From positions 372,001-436,000 of the forward strand of contig NZ_PVTF01000005.1 in NCBI RefSeq assembly GCF_003002815.1: a DNA stretch of 64,000 nt. Reading direction: 5' to 3'. Both the position numbers and the translations under genes were made by a program. Below, piece after piece: positions 6,934-17,500 of the stretch (position 1 is its first letter; every line of letters begins with the position of its first letter). The notes under the pieces are model-generated. The model was not told the DNA's origin, searched no databases, and saw only the letters and a list, made by a program, of their open reading frames with translations. Origin of the DNA: Umezawaea tangerina. GTDB lineage: Bacteria > Actinomycetota > Actinomycetes > Mycobacteriales > Pseudonocardiaceae.

Positions 6934-7932
6934 CTACAGGTAGTGCGTTTCCGCTTCGCCGCCGCCGTGTTCGACGAGCAACAGGCTCCAGGCCGCGACC
7001 GGGCTGGCGTTGAACACCACCGCGCGCGACCCCGCGGGCAGGTCTCCCTCGGCGATGGCGGTGTACAGGTTGAGCAGGACGTCGTTGGGGCCGAGGTGGC
7101 CGTACGACGCGAGGTTCCTCGCGCAGACGGGCGAGAGCCGGACGCCGAGCGCCTCCTCGGTGAACCGGAACGCCCCGGCCGACAGGTTCTGGCTGACGTG
7201 GCAGGTCACGTCGGCGGCGGTCATCCCGTTGCGGTCCAGCAGTTCGCGGTACATCTCGCGCAGGCGCGTCCGGCCCTCCAGCGCGAGCTGGAACGAGTAC
7301 CGGCGCAGGTCGGCGCACTCCTCGCTCCAGTCCTCCGGTGCCCGGTCGCGGAAGTCCACCGTGTACAGGTCCCAGTAGTGGCCGTTGGTGGCCTGCACCA
7401 CGTCGAGCACCCGCACGGGCCCGGTCCTGGACAGCAGCACCGCCTGCCCGCCGTCACCGCTGACGGTGACCGGGTGCCGGTACCGCCGCGGCGTGGGCGG
7501 CTTGCTCCCGTGCACGACCAGCACCTGCTCCAGCCCTGGATCGGCGGCCAGCAACCCGCGCGCGGTGAGCAGGGCCGGGGTGAGCGAGACGCAGCCGAGG
7601 CCGCCCACCGAGAAGGTGAGCGCGTCGGTGAGGCCGAGCAGCGCCTGCAGCCTGGTGGCCTCCGAGCTCATCAGCCGCTCGGGCGCGCGCGAGCCGATCA
7701 CCAGCAGGGCGCCGGGGGTCGCGCCGGTCTCCGCCAGCAGCTTCCCGGCCGCGCTCGCCGCCAGTTCCACCGCGTCGTACCGCGGATCCGCGCGGACCCG
7801 GTCGATCCCCAGCCCGAGGCAGGTCTGCCGTCGGTCCTCCGACAGCTCCGCCAGTTCCGGCAGGTCGGCCAGCGCCGTCGCCCGGTCCGGCCAGAAGTCG
7901 GTGACCGCGCGCACCGCCAGTGCCGCGGTCAC
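6934..7932 (-). CDS. KAS III-like ketoacyl-ACP synthase/acyltransferase
   Basis: A 332-residue thiolase-fold enzyme, the normal length for KAS III. The candidate catalytic Cys is in SVGGLGCVSL. The His lies in CHVSQNLSAGAF, where FabH has HQAN. A final Asn lies in ASYGHLGPNDVLLN. The start is GTG 7932, overlapping the TGA of the PKS/NRPS gene. Stand-alone KAS III relatives in antibiotic clusters act as starter synthases or as acyltransferases that form esters or release chains. This line lacks a thioesterase and a trans-acyltransferase, so either chain release or hydroxymalonyl transfer to the AT-less module is a reasonable guess. The sequence does not decide. Confidence 0.85.
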   Translation of the reverse strand: MTAALAVRAVTDFWPDRATALADLPELAELSEDRRQTCLGLGIDRVRADPRYDAVELAASAAGKLLAETGATPGALLVIGSRAPERLMSSEATRLQALLGLTDALTFSVGGLGCVSLTPALLTARGLLAADPGLEQVLVVHGSKPPTPRRYRHPVTVSGDGGQAVLLSRTGPVRVLDVVQATNGHYWDLYTVDFRDRAPEDWSEECADLRRYSFQLALEGRTRLREMYRELLDRNGMTAADVTCHVSQNLSAGAFRFTEEALGVRLSPVCARNLASYGHLGPNDVLLNLYTAIAEGDLPAGSRAVVFNASPVAAWSLLLVEHGGGEAETHYL

Positions 7933-10900
7933 GTTCCCGCGCCCAGTTCGGCGAAGGCCTCGGCGATCCGGTCGGCGAGCACCTCGGCCTCCTTCGCACT
8001 GACTCGTCCACTGTGGACGATGCGGATCTCCGTCCGCCCGTCGACCACGCCGGTGGACAGCAGCAGCGGGTGCAGCTCCAGCAGGCTCGGCAGCGGCAAC
8101 GGGATCGGCATCGACCGGATCGACAGCGGTCCACCGAGCCCGATCGGGTGCATCCCGCTGGCCGTGTGCTCCACCAGCCCCATCGGCTCGGCCAGCGAAC
8201 GCAGCTCCCGCACCGCGGGCGTCGACGGGCTCAGCCTGCGCAACATGCCGTAGCCGACACCGTCGTTCGGCACCGAGCGCAGCACGTCGGTGACCTCGGG
8301 CAGCGCGTCCGCGGCGTTGGTCGCCGGGTCGACCGGCAGGTGCACCGGGAACGCGTTGGTGAACCAGCCGACCGAGCGCGACCGGTCCTCCGGCCGGAAC
8401 GGGGTCGGGACGCCGTGGCCGATGGTCGACAGGTAGGCGCCCGGTTCGCCGCGCCAGCGGGACCAGCCGCAGGCCACCGCGCACAGCGCGGCCTCCCGGC
8501 TGGACGGCCCCGACGCCGAGAGCAGCGCCGCCAGGCGCTCGCCCTCCACCATCCTCGCGACGACCCCCGGATCACCGTCCGCACTCGCGGGTGGCGTCCC
8601 GGTGACGCCCTGGCGCAGCACGCTCGTCCAGTAGTCGCACTCACCCGCGAGTTCGTCGCTCTGCGCCAGGCCGTTCAGCAGCCGGGACCAGTCCCGCCAC
8701 GCAGCTGGGCGTGCCGGCACGGTACCGCCACCGGTACCGGTCAACGCCTCGTTGAGGTCCTCTAGCAGCGGCACGGTGGAGATCTCGTCGTGGACGAAGT
8801 GGTGGATCACCAGCAGCACCAACGCGGAACGGCTGGCGCCCCGGTCGTAGTAGCGGGCCCGCAGCAGCGGCCCACGCGCGAGGTCGAGGTCACCGACCAG
8901 CTCGGCGGCGTCGGCGGTGAGCACCGCCAGTTCCTCGTCGTGGTCCATCAGCGGCAGGACCTTGGTGTCCATGATGGACTCCGAACCCGCCTCGGCGGTC
9001 TCGATGCGCCACCCGAGGCGGTTGCGGCGGAAGCGGTAGCGCAACGGCTCCTGCACCCGGAGCAGTTCGGCGAAGGCGGCCCGCAGCCGGTCCGGGCGCA
9101 CACCCGGTGCGGCCTCCAGCACCTCCGACACCACGAAGTCGGGCGCGCCCGGCGAGACCGGCTCGGCCGCGTCCAGCAGCTCCAGCATGAGCGGCGTGAG
9201 CGGGATCGGCCCGCTGTCCACTGGCGCCGCGGGTGGCACGGCGGGTGATGCGACGGCGGCCAGCTTGCGGAGGGTCGGGTACCGCAGCACGTCCTGCGCG
9301 GACACCGACACCCCCGCCCCCGCCGCGCGGGCCGCGACCCCCACGCTCAGGATGGAGTCGCCGCCGATGCGGAAGAAGTCCTCGTCGGGGCCGATGGACT
9401 CGCGGCCGAGGAGATCGGCCCAGATCCCGTGGAGGACCCGTTCGGTGTCGGTGGGCGTGCTCATCGGGTCTCCCTGGTGGGTGGTCAGCGCGGCGCGGTC
9501 GAGTTTTCCGTTGACAGTCCTCGGCAACGTGCGGTGCCGCACGATCCGGGCGGGCACGAGGTGGCGCGGCAGCTGCGCGCCGAGTGCCGCGAGCAGCCGC
9601 CCGTCGTCCGGAAGTGCGTCACCGGCGACGTGGGCCACCAGCCGCGGTACGGCGGCGCCGCGCCCGTCGGCGACCACCGCGGACTCCCCCACTCCGGGGT
9701 GGGCGGTCAGCACCCGTTCCACCTCGGCCGGTTCCACCCGGTGCCCGCGGATGGACAGCTGGTCGTCCACGCGGCCGTGGAAGGCGAGCGTGCCGTCCGG
9801 GCGGACCGACACGAGGTCCCCGGTGCGGTACATCCGGGCGCCCTCGGCACCGAACGGGTCCGGCACGTACCGCGCGGCCGTCAGCCCCGGCATGGCGTGG
9901 TAACCGCGGCCGACCTGGACGCCGCCGAGGTACAGCTCCCCCACCGCGCCGGCGGGCACCGGCTCCGCACGGGAGTCGAGCACGTGGGCGGTCGTCCCGG
10001 CGAGCGGACGGCCGATGTCCGGCAGCTCCGCGCCCGTGGCGGCCACCGGGCCGTACACGGTGAGGACCGTGCACTCGGTGGGGCCGTACAGGTTCAGCAT
10101 CCGGTACGGGGCGTCCGCCGGGGGCCGGGCGCGCAGCCGGTCACCGCCCGCCCCGAGCACCCGGAGCCCGGGGAGGTGCGGCCGTTCGGCGACGAGGAGT
10201 TCCGCCAGCGCGGTGGGCATGGCCGCCACGGTGATGCCGTCCCCGGTCAACGAGCGGGCCAGGTCGACGGGCGTGCTCAGCACGTCGGGGACGACGTGCA
10301 GGGTGGCGCCGTGCACCAGCGCGGACAGCACCTCCATGATCGCGCCGTCGAAGCCGGGGGCGTAGAACTGGGCCACCCGGTCGTGGTCGGACAGCCCGAC
10401 GGCCTCGCCGTACCGGCGCAGGAGGGTGAGCAGGCTCCGGTGCTCGACGCCGCAGCCGTGCGGGCGTCCGGTGGACCCGGAGGTGTGCACCACATAAGCC
10501 AGGTTGCGGTCGGTCGCACCGCCGGGGAACGGCCGCGCGTCGGCGGATTCGCCGGGGACCAGCACCGGCCTTGCCCCGGCGTCGATACCGGCGTCCGCGA
10601 CCACCACCGGCGGGTCGAGCGATTCGATGATCCCGTGCCGTCGCGCGGTGGGCACGGCCGGGTCGATGGGCGCGAAGGCGGCCCCGGCGCCGAGCACGCC
10701 GAGCCAGGCGATGACCAGTCCCGCTCCCCGGCCCGCGATCACGGGCACCGCGACCTCGGGCCCGGCGCCAGCGGCGACCAGCCTGCGGGACAAGGCCGCC
10801 GCCGCGGCGACGATCTCGCGGTAGGTGTGGCCACCGTCGCGATCGACCACCGCGAGCCGGTCCGGTCGGCGCACGGCTTGCTCCAGCACGAGGTCGTGCA

Positions 10901-13900
10901 CCAGTGCCCCGTCGGCGACCGCGTCCCAGGCCATCCCGACGCGGGGTGCCAGGACCGGCCGGTGGTCCACGTGCGCGAGCTCGTCCAACGGCCGGTCCGG
11001 GTGGTCCAGCACCTCGACCACGATCCGCTCGTACAGCTCGGAAACGGCGAGCATGGTGGACTCGTCGAACAGGTCGGTGGCGTACTCGAGGTAGCACCGC
11101 ATCGGGCCACCGTCCTGATCGGACAGACCGAGGGTGAGGTCGAACTTCGAGGTCCCGGAGACGATGCCGTACCCGCCCTCCTCCGGGGTGTTGGCCTCCA
11201 GTCCGGGCAGGTCGGCCGAATGCGTCTCGGTGTTCTGGTGGGTGTAGGCCACGGTGAACAGCGGGTGGCGCGACGGGTCCCGCTGCGGGCGCAGGTCGGC
11301 CACGATGTCGGCGAAGGGCAGCTCCTCGTGGTCGAGCACGCCCGCGACGGTCTCGGCGCACCGCCGGACCACCTCGCGGAAGCCCGGCCTGCCAGCGAGC
11401 CCGGTGCGGAACGGCAGCAGGTTGTTGAAGTAGCCGATGAGCTCGTGGGTCGCCGGGTTGACCCGGCCGGTCGTGGCCGCTCCGACCACCACGTCCTCGT
11501 GCCTGGCCCAGCGGTTCAGCAGGACGTCGAACACGGCCAGCATGGTCACGAACGTGGTCACCCCGGCCGCCGCGCTGAACTCGCGCAGGCGTTGGGCGTG
11601 CTCGCGTTCCAGGGTGAAGCCGAACAACGCGCCCGCGTGGGACTCGACAGGGGGCCGGGGGCGGTCCAGCGGCAGTTCCAGGCGCGGCAGGCCCGCCAGC
11701 CGCGTCCGCCAGAAGTCCAGCGCCCGCGCGCGGCGCCCCTCCTCCAGCCAGGAGTGCTGCCAACCCGCGAAGTCCGGGTACTGGATCGGCAGCTCGGGCA
11801 GCACCGGTGCCCTTCCGGAGACCCGTGCGGCGTAGAGCTCGGCGAGGTCGCGCAGGAACAGCCTGGGCGACCAGCCGTCGAAGGCGATGTGGTGGAAGGT
11901 GCACAGGAGCTGGTGGTCGTGCTCGCCCAGTGCGAACAGCACGGCCCGCACCAGCGGCCCCGCGCAGAGGTCGAACGGCCTGGCCCCTTCCCGCCGCACG
12001 GCCTCCGCCAGTTCCCGCTCGCCCGCCGACGTCATGTCGACGACCCGGAGGTCCAGTGGCGGCACGTCGGCCAGCGCGTGCGGACGGCCGTTCTCGTCGG
12101 CCACGATCCTCGTGCGCATGACCTCGTGCCGGACGGACAGGTCGGCGAGCGCCCCGCGCATCGCCTCCCGGTCCAGCGGGCCGCGGTAGCGCAGGTCGAC
12201 GGGGATGTTGTAGAGCGCCGTCCCCGGCTTGAGCCGGTCGAGGTACCAGAGCTGCTCCTGTCCGACCGAGACCGGGAGCCGTCCTCCGCGCGGCAGCACC
12301 GGGATCGTCCAGTCCTCCGGCGCGGTTCCCCGCCGTTGGGCGATCAGTGCAGCGAGCGCCCGGACCGTGCGGTGCCCGTACAGCTCGGTGAATCCCAGCC
12401 GGACCCCCAGCTCGGCCTCGAGCTCGCGGATCAGGCTGATACCGGCGATCGAGGTGCCGCCGAGGTCGAAGTAGTCGGAGTCCGGTCCGATGCCGGTGGC
12501 CCTGAGCACGCGGGTCCAGATCGCAGCCACGGCCTCTTCGAGGTTCCCGGTGGCCCGCCGCGGTTCCCCGGCGGGCTCGGCGTGCGGGACCCAGCACGGA
12601 ACCGGCTGGAACGGGTAGGTCGGCGCCTCGATCCACGGTGGCCGCGAGGTGGCGTGGTGGGCGGACCAGTCGACGTCCACGCCGAGCTCGTAGAGGTCGG
12701 CCACGGCGCCGAGCGGTCCGCGGTCTCCGAGCAGCCGCACGATCGGCAGGCCGGGCTCCAGCGCCGCGATCTCCCTGGCGAGGACACCGTCCTCCCCCAT
12801 CTCCAGCAGCACCGCGCCGTCCGCGACGAACCCGCGCGCCGCCCGGCGCAGGCCGTCGGCGTCGACCTCCGCCGACAGCCCCGCGGCGGACGACTCGGCC
12901 TCGTCCGGGGTGATCCGACCGCGCACCAGCCGCACCGCCAGGTTGCCGGTGCCGCTGCCGACCATCCTGGTGTCGTCGAGCCCGAGCGACCGCACCAGCC
13001 GGTGCAGCTCCACCTGCCGCGCCCAGTGCTCGCCGTCGCCGGAGAACAGCAGCACCAACGGCGCCTGTGCGGGTGACGGCTGCTCCGCGGGCACGGCCTG
13101 CCGCAGCGCGTCGGTGAGCTCGCCGACGTCGCGCACCACGAAGGCCCGGCGATGGGGGTGGTCGTCGCGACCCTCGTTCACCGTCGCGGCGATCTGCGCC
13201 AGCGTGTGCCCGGTGCGCTCGGTGAAGTCCGCCAACGCCCGCAGGTACTCGCCCAGCGCCGCCTGTGTCTTAGCCGAGACGGTGACCAGTCGCGGCTCGC
13301 CGTCGTCAGGCGCGGCAGGTCGCACCGGTGCCTGTTCGACCACCACGTGCACGTTCGTCCCGGTGAGCCCGAAGGAGCTCAGGCCCGCCCGCCGCGGTCG
13401 TCCGTCCTCCGGCCAGTCCCGCGGTTCGGTCAGCACCACGACGGGTGCGGAGAACGACGGGTTGACGTGGTCGAAGTGCACGGTGGGATAACGGATCCCG
13501 CGGCGCAGCGCGCAGATCACCTTGAGCAGCCCGGTGATCCCGGCGGCGTGGTCGAGGTGGCCGAAGTTCGCCTTCACCGAGCCGATCGCGGGCACGCCGT
13601 CGGGGAACGCCTCGGCCAGCCCGGCCACCTCGACCACGTCACCGAGCGGTGTGCCCGAACCATGGGCCTCCACGTAGCCGATGGTCTCCGGGGCGACGCC
13701 CGCCTGCTGTTGGGCCGCGCGGATCACCTCGGCTTGCGCGGACGAGCTCGGCGCGCTCATGCCCACCGCGCGGGCGCCGTTCTGGTTGACCGCCACGCCG
13801 CGGAGCACCGCGAGCACGTTGTCCTGGTCGGCCAAGGCCTCCGAAAGTCGTTTCAGCACGACGAACCCGCCGCCCTCGCCGCCCACCGTCCCGTCGGCGG

Positions 13901-14564
13901 CCGCGTCGAACGGGCGGCACACGCCGGAGGCGGACATGACCCCCGGCACCGGGTCGTGGTCGCGGGCGGGCACCAGCACGGACTCCACGGTGAGACCGCC
14001 GCACACGGCCAGTCCCGTCCGACCCGCCCGCAGCTGCTCCACCGCCAGCGCGACCGCGGTCAGGCTGCCGCTGCAGGCGGTGTCCACCACCAGCGCCGGT
14101 CCGGTGAAGTCGAAGAAGTGGGCGATCCTGGCCGCCGCGGCCGCGGGCAGCGAACCGAGGATCTGCCGGGAGTCCTCACCGGTGTACAGGTCGGCGTAGG
14201 ACGGTTCGGGTGCGCTGATGATCACCGCCGTGTCCGTGCCTCGCAGAGCGGACGGGGCGTGGCCGGCGTGCTCCAGCGCCTCGTGGACCAGGTGCAGGGT
14301 GATCCGCTGGTGCGGGTCCAGCAGGTCGCTCTCCCCGCGCGACAGGCCGAAGAACCGGTGGTCGAACAGGTCGACCCGGTCCAGGTAGCCCCGCGGCACG
14401 TAGTCCACATCGGACCGACCGCCCGCGTTGACCGCTCGCTCGCGCCCCGGTGGGCGGATCGCGTCCTGCCCGGCGGCCAGCGCGTCGTGCAGCGCGTCGA
14501 AGGTGCGCACGCCGCCCGGCAGCGCGAACGCCGCCCCGACGACGGCAATCGCCTCGGTGTCCAT
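7929..14564 (-). CDS. PKS/NRPS hybrid: KS-degenerate AT-ACP-C-A-PCP-E
   Basis: About 2211 residues. Domains by approximate residue: KS 1-430 (Cys in DTACSGS near 164, His in EAHGSGTPLGD near 300 and in VKANFGHLDHAAG near 335). Next is an AT remnant at about 495-660, which keeps the edges (LFSGDGEHW, PTYPFQPVPCW) but lacks the GHSxG catalytic core. ACP follows at about 670-745 (LGGTSIAG), C at about 755-1190 (HHIAFDGW), A at about 1230-1680, PCP at about 1700-1775 (IGGDSILS) and a C-terminal E domain at about 1790-2211 (HHFVHDEIS, SVGWFTNAFPV). The A domain has [11 protein letters not shown], with His for the usual Lys. Its pocket reads about D-G-M-A-G-G-L-V-L-K, which I cannot assign. ATG 14564 follows GAGGCGGGGG; a GTG at 14576 overlaps the previous stop. 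The missing AT implies loading in trans, probably of hydroxymalonyl from the adjacent pathway. There is no thioesterase. Confidence 0.95.
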   Translation of the reverse strand: MDTEAIAVVGAAFALPGGVRTFDALHDALAAGQDAIRPPGRERAVNAGGRSDVDYVPRGYLDRVDLFDHRFFGLSRGESDLLDPHQRITLHLVHEALEHAGHAPSALRGTDTAVIISAPEPSYADLYTGEDSRQILGSLPAAAAARIAHFFDFTGPALVVDTACSGSLTAVALAVEQLRAGRTGLAVCGGLTVESVLVPARDHDPVPGVMSASGVCRPFDAAADGTVGGEGGGFVVLKRLSEALADQDNVLAVLRGVAVNQNGARAVGMSAPSSSAQAEVIRAAQQQAGVAPETIGYVEAHGSGTPLGDVVEVAGLAEAFPDGVPAIGSVKANFGHLDHAAGITGLLKVICALRRGIRYPTVHFDHVNPSFSAPVVVLTEPRDWPEDGRPRRAGLSSFGLTGTNVHVVVEQAPVRPAAPDDGEPRLVTVSAKTQAALGEYLRALADFTERTGHTLAQIAATVNEGRDDHPHRRAFVVRDVGELTDALRQAVPAEQPSPAQAPLVLLFSGDGEHWARQVELHRLVRSLGLDDTRMVGSGTGNLAVRLVRGRITPDEAESSAAGLSAEVDADGLRRAARGFVADGAVLLEMGEDGVLAREIAALEPGLPIVRLLGDRGPLGAVADLYELGVDVDWSAHHATSRPPWIEAPTYPFQPVPCWVPHAEPAGEPRRATGNLEEAVAAIWTRVLRATGIGPDSDYFDLGGTSIAGISLIRELEAELGVRLGFTELYGHRTVRALAALIAQRRGTAPEDWTIPVLPRGGRLPVSVGQEQLWYLDRLKPGTALYNIPVDLRYRGPLDREAMRGALADLSVRHEVMRTRIVADENGRPHALADVPPLDLRVVDMTSAGERELAEAVRREGARPFDLCAGPLVRAVLFALGEHDHQLLCTFHHIAFDGWSPRLFLRDLAELYAARVSGRAPVLPELPIQYPDFAGWQHSWLEEGRRARALDFWRTRLAGLPRLELPLDRPRPPVESHAGALFGFTLEREHAQRLREFSAAAGVTTFVTMLAVFDVLLNRWARHEDVVVGAATTGRVNPATHELIGYFNNLLPFRTGLAGRPGFREVVRRCAETVAGVLDHEELPFADIVADLRPQRDPSRHPLFTVAYTHQNTETHSADLPGLEANTPEEGGYGIVSGTSKFDLTLGLSDQDGGPMRCYLEYATDLFDESTMLAVSELYERIVVEVLDHPDRPLDELAHVDHRPVLAPRVGMAWDAVADGALVHDLVLEQAVRRPDRLAVVDRDGGHTYREIVAAAAALSRRLVAAGAGPEVAVPVIAGRGAGLVIAWLGVLGAGAAFAPIDPAVPTARRHGIIESLDPPVVVADAGIDAGARPVLVPGESADARPFPGGATDRNLAYVVHTSGSTGRPHGCGVEHRSLLTLLRRYGEAVGLSDHDRVAQFYAPGFDGAIMEVLSALVHGATLHVVPDVLSTPVDLARSLTGDGITVAAMPTALAELLVAERPHLPGLRVLGAGGDRLRARPPADAPYRMLNLYGPTECTVLTVYGPVAATGAELPDIGRPLAGTTAHVLDSRAEPVPAGAVGELYLGGVQVGRGYHAMPGLTAARYVPDPFGAEGARMYRTGDLVSVRPDGTLAFHGRVDDQLSIRGHRVEPAEVERVLTAHPGVGESAVVADGRGAAVPRLVAHVAGDALPDDGRLLAALGAQLPRHLVPARIVRHRTLPRTVNGKLDRAALTTHQGDPMSTPTDTERVLHGIWADLLGRESIGPDEDFFRIGGDSILSVGVAARAAGAGVSVSAQDVLRYPTLRKLAAVASPAVPPAAPVDSGPIPLTPLMLELLDAAEPVSPGAPDFVVSEVLEAAPGVRPDRLRAAFAELLRVQEPLRYRFRRNRLGWRIETAEAGSESIMDTKVLPLMDHDEELAVLTADAAELVGDLDLARGPLLRARYYDRGASRSALVLLVIHHFVHDEISTVPLLEDLNEALTGTGGGTVPARPAAWRDWSRLLNGLAQSDELAGECDYWTSVLRQGVTGTPPASADGDPGVVARMVEGERLAALLSASGPSSREAALCAVACGWSRWRGEPGAYLSTIGHGVPTPFRPEDRSRSVGWFTNAFPVHLPVDPATNAADALPEVTDVLRSVPNDGVGYGMLRRLSPSTPAVRELRSLAEPMGLVEHTASGMHPIGLGGPLSIRSMPIPLPLPSLLELHPLLLSTGVVDGRTEIRIVHSGRVSAKEAEVLADRIAEAFAELGAGT

Positions 14565-14572
14565 CCCCCGCC

Positions 14573-17500
14573 TCACAGTTCGTGGTCCGTGCTCGCCCGC
14601 GGCCCCGCGCCGACCCGTTTCGCCATCGCCTCGATGGTCGGGTGGTCCAGCAGCACCGCCACCGGCAGCTCGGTCCGGCCGAGCCGGGCGAACTCGCCCG
14701 CCAGCTGGACCAGCGTCAGCGAGGAACCGCCTGCCTCGAAGAACTTCTCCCTGACCCCGATCCCGTCGCGGCCGAGCACGGCGGCCCAGGCGCGGGCCAC
14801 CAGCCGTTCGCTCTCGGTGCGCGGAGCCAGGTGTTCGCTGTCGGACACGGCGCCCGCGCGGGGCAGCCTCGCCCGGTCGACCTTGCCCCGCGGGGTCAGC
14901 GGCATGCGGTCGAGCGTGCTGAACTCGGCGGGCAGCAGCTGTTCGGGCAGGATCGCCGCGAGGTGCTTCCTCAGCTCACCCGCCGACGGACCGGGATGGT
15001 GGTGCGGCACGATCGCGGCCGTCAGCCGCCGTGTCGCACCCTCCCCCGTGGCCGCCACCGCCACCTCGCGGACCCCAGGATGCCGCAGCAGCGCCACTTC
15101 GACCTCTCCCGGCTCGATCCGCACCCCGCGCACCTTCACCTGGTCGTCCGCGCGGCCGACGAAGGACAGCGACCCGTCCGAGGACCAGCGGGCCAGGTCG
15201 CCCGTGCGGTAGAGCCGTGCTCCCTGCTCGCCGAAGGGGTCGGGCACGAAGCTCGCCGCGGTCGCGCCGGGCCGGGCGTGGTAGCCGCGGGCGAGTCCGG
15301 GACCGCCGAGGTGGACCTCGCCCACCGCGCCCAGCGGCACCGGCCGCTGCACCGAGTCCAGCAGGTACACCACCGCGCCCTCGATCGGCGTGCCGATCGA
15401 GGGATCGTCCACTCCGGACAGTGCCGGGCTCATGGTCGCGCAGACGGTGGCCTCGGTCGGCCCGTAGCCGTTGAACAACCTGCACCGGGTCGACCAGCGG
15501 GCCGCCAGCCCGGGTGGGAGCACTTCACCGCCGCTAACCACGGTGGTGCCCGCCGGCCACGAGTCGACAGGCAGCACCGCCAGCACCGACGGCGTCAGGA
15601 TCAGGTGGGTCACCCCACCCGCGGTCACCACGTCGGTCAGGTCGGTGACGGGGGTTCCCTGCGGCGCGAGCACCTGGGTGGCCCCGTTCAACAGCCCGGT
15701 GAGCAGTTCCAGGACCGAGGCGTCGAAGGCGGGGGAAAGCCACTGGAGCACCCGGCTGTGCCGGTCGACGCCGAGCATCCGGCGCACCGAGGCCGCGAGG
15801 ACAGCCAGGCCGCGGTGCGGCACCACCACTCCCTTCGGTCGCCCGGTGGTGCCCGAGGTGTAGATCACGAAGGCCGCGCCGTCGGGCCGGGACGCGCGGT
15901 GCAGCACCGGCCCGTCGTCCAGCCGCAGCCCGTCCACCCGCAGCTCCACCAGGTCGGCGGGAGTGAAGGAACCCGCCGAGTTCCGGTCGGTCAGCACCAC
16001 GACCGCGCCCGCGTCCCCGGCCAGCCACCGGAGCCGTTCCCGCGGCTGGGCCGGGTCCAGCGGCAGACAGGCGCCGCCCGCCTGGAGAACGGCCAGCACC
16101 GCGGTGATCGAGTCCACCCCGCGGTCGACGCAGATGCCCACCACCGACTCCGGGCCGACGCCCAGCGCGCCGAGCCGGTGCGCCAGCCTTCCCGCCCGTT
16201 CGTCCAGCTCGCGGAAGGTGAGCTCGGTGCCCGCCGACACCGCCACCGCGCCCGGCACTCGGCGCACCTGGTCGGCGAACAGCTCGGCGGCGGTCCGCGG
16301 CTGGGTGGGCTCCAGCGGCGAACGGCTCCAGGTCGTGATCAGCGCCAGTTCCGCGGGCGGCAACACCTCGACCGATCCCAGTGGCTGGTCCGGTGCGTCG
16401 ACCATCGAGGACATCGCGGTGACCAGCCGGGCGGACAGCCGCTCGGCGGTGACGTCGTCGAACAGGTCCACGTCGTAGACCAGCTCGAAGCACAGCGCCG
16501 ACTCGGGGAGCACGACCAGGCCGAGCGGGAAGTTGGTCGTCTCGTGGCTGTCGACCTCCACCACCCGCGGTTCGTCCCCGTCGTCGGCGACCGGCTCGTC
16601 GGCGTAGTTCTCGAAGGCGATCGCGCTGTCGAACAGGTTCACGCCCGGCGGGACGTCCGTGAGCTCCTGGTAGCGGGCGGGCGGGAAGAACCCGTGCTCA
16701 CGGGAGTCGAGCTGCCCGTCCTGGATCCGCGAGAGCCAGCTGAGCACCGTGGCGCCCGGATCGACGGTGAGCCGCACCGGCAGCGTGCTGATCAGCGGGC
16801 CGAAGATGGTCTCGACGCCGGGGAGCTCGGGCGGTCGCAGGGTGATCGTGGTGCCGAAGACCACGTCCTCCACCTCGTGCGCGCCGCTGTGCCGGGACAG
16901 CAGCAGCCCCCAGGCCGCCTGGACGATGGTGTGCAGCGTGATCCGGTGTCGGCGGGCGAACTCCCGCAGCCCGGTGGTGCGCTCCTCGGTCAGCCGGAAG
17001 GCCTTCCTGCCCACCCGCCGGGTGAGGTGGCCCGGTGCGGGCCGCCGGTCGAACGGCAGCGGGGTGGGCTCGCGCACGCCGGCGAGCACCTTGGCCCAGT
17101 AGACCGACGCGGCGTCGTGGTCCTGCGCCGTGAGCCAGTCGCAGTAGTCCCGGAACGGCCGCTGGGGCGGCAGGTCGGGCGTTGCGCCCCGACTCAGCGC
17201 CACCGTGGCGGCGGCTACTCCGGCGAGCAGGCGTGCGATGCTCCAGCCGTCGATGAACAGGTGGTGCGTCGTCAGCAGCACCTGCACCCGGCCGTGGGGC
17301 AGGCGCGCGACGACCAGCCGGGTCGGCGGCTGGGCGGCGAGGTCCACGCCGTCGAGCTCGTCGCGGTCCCACAGCCGCCGCACCTCGTCGCGACGCTGCT
17401 CCGCGGACAACCCGCGCCAGTCGTACCGGGTCACCGGCAGCTCCACGTCCCGGCGCACCACCTGCACGGGTTCGGCCAGACCTGCCCAGTGCACGGTGCT

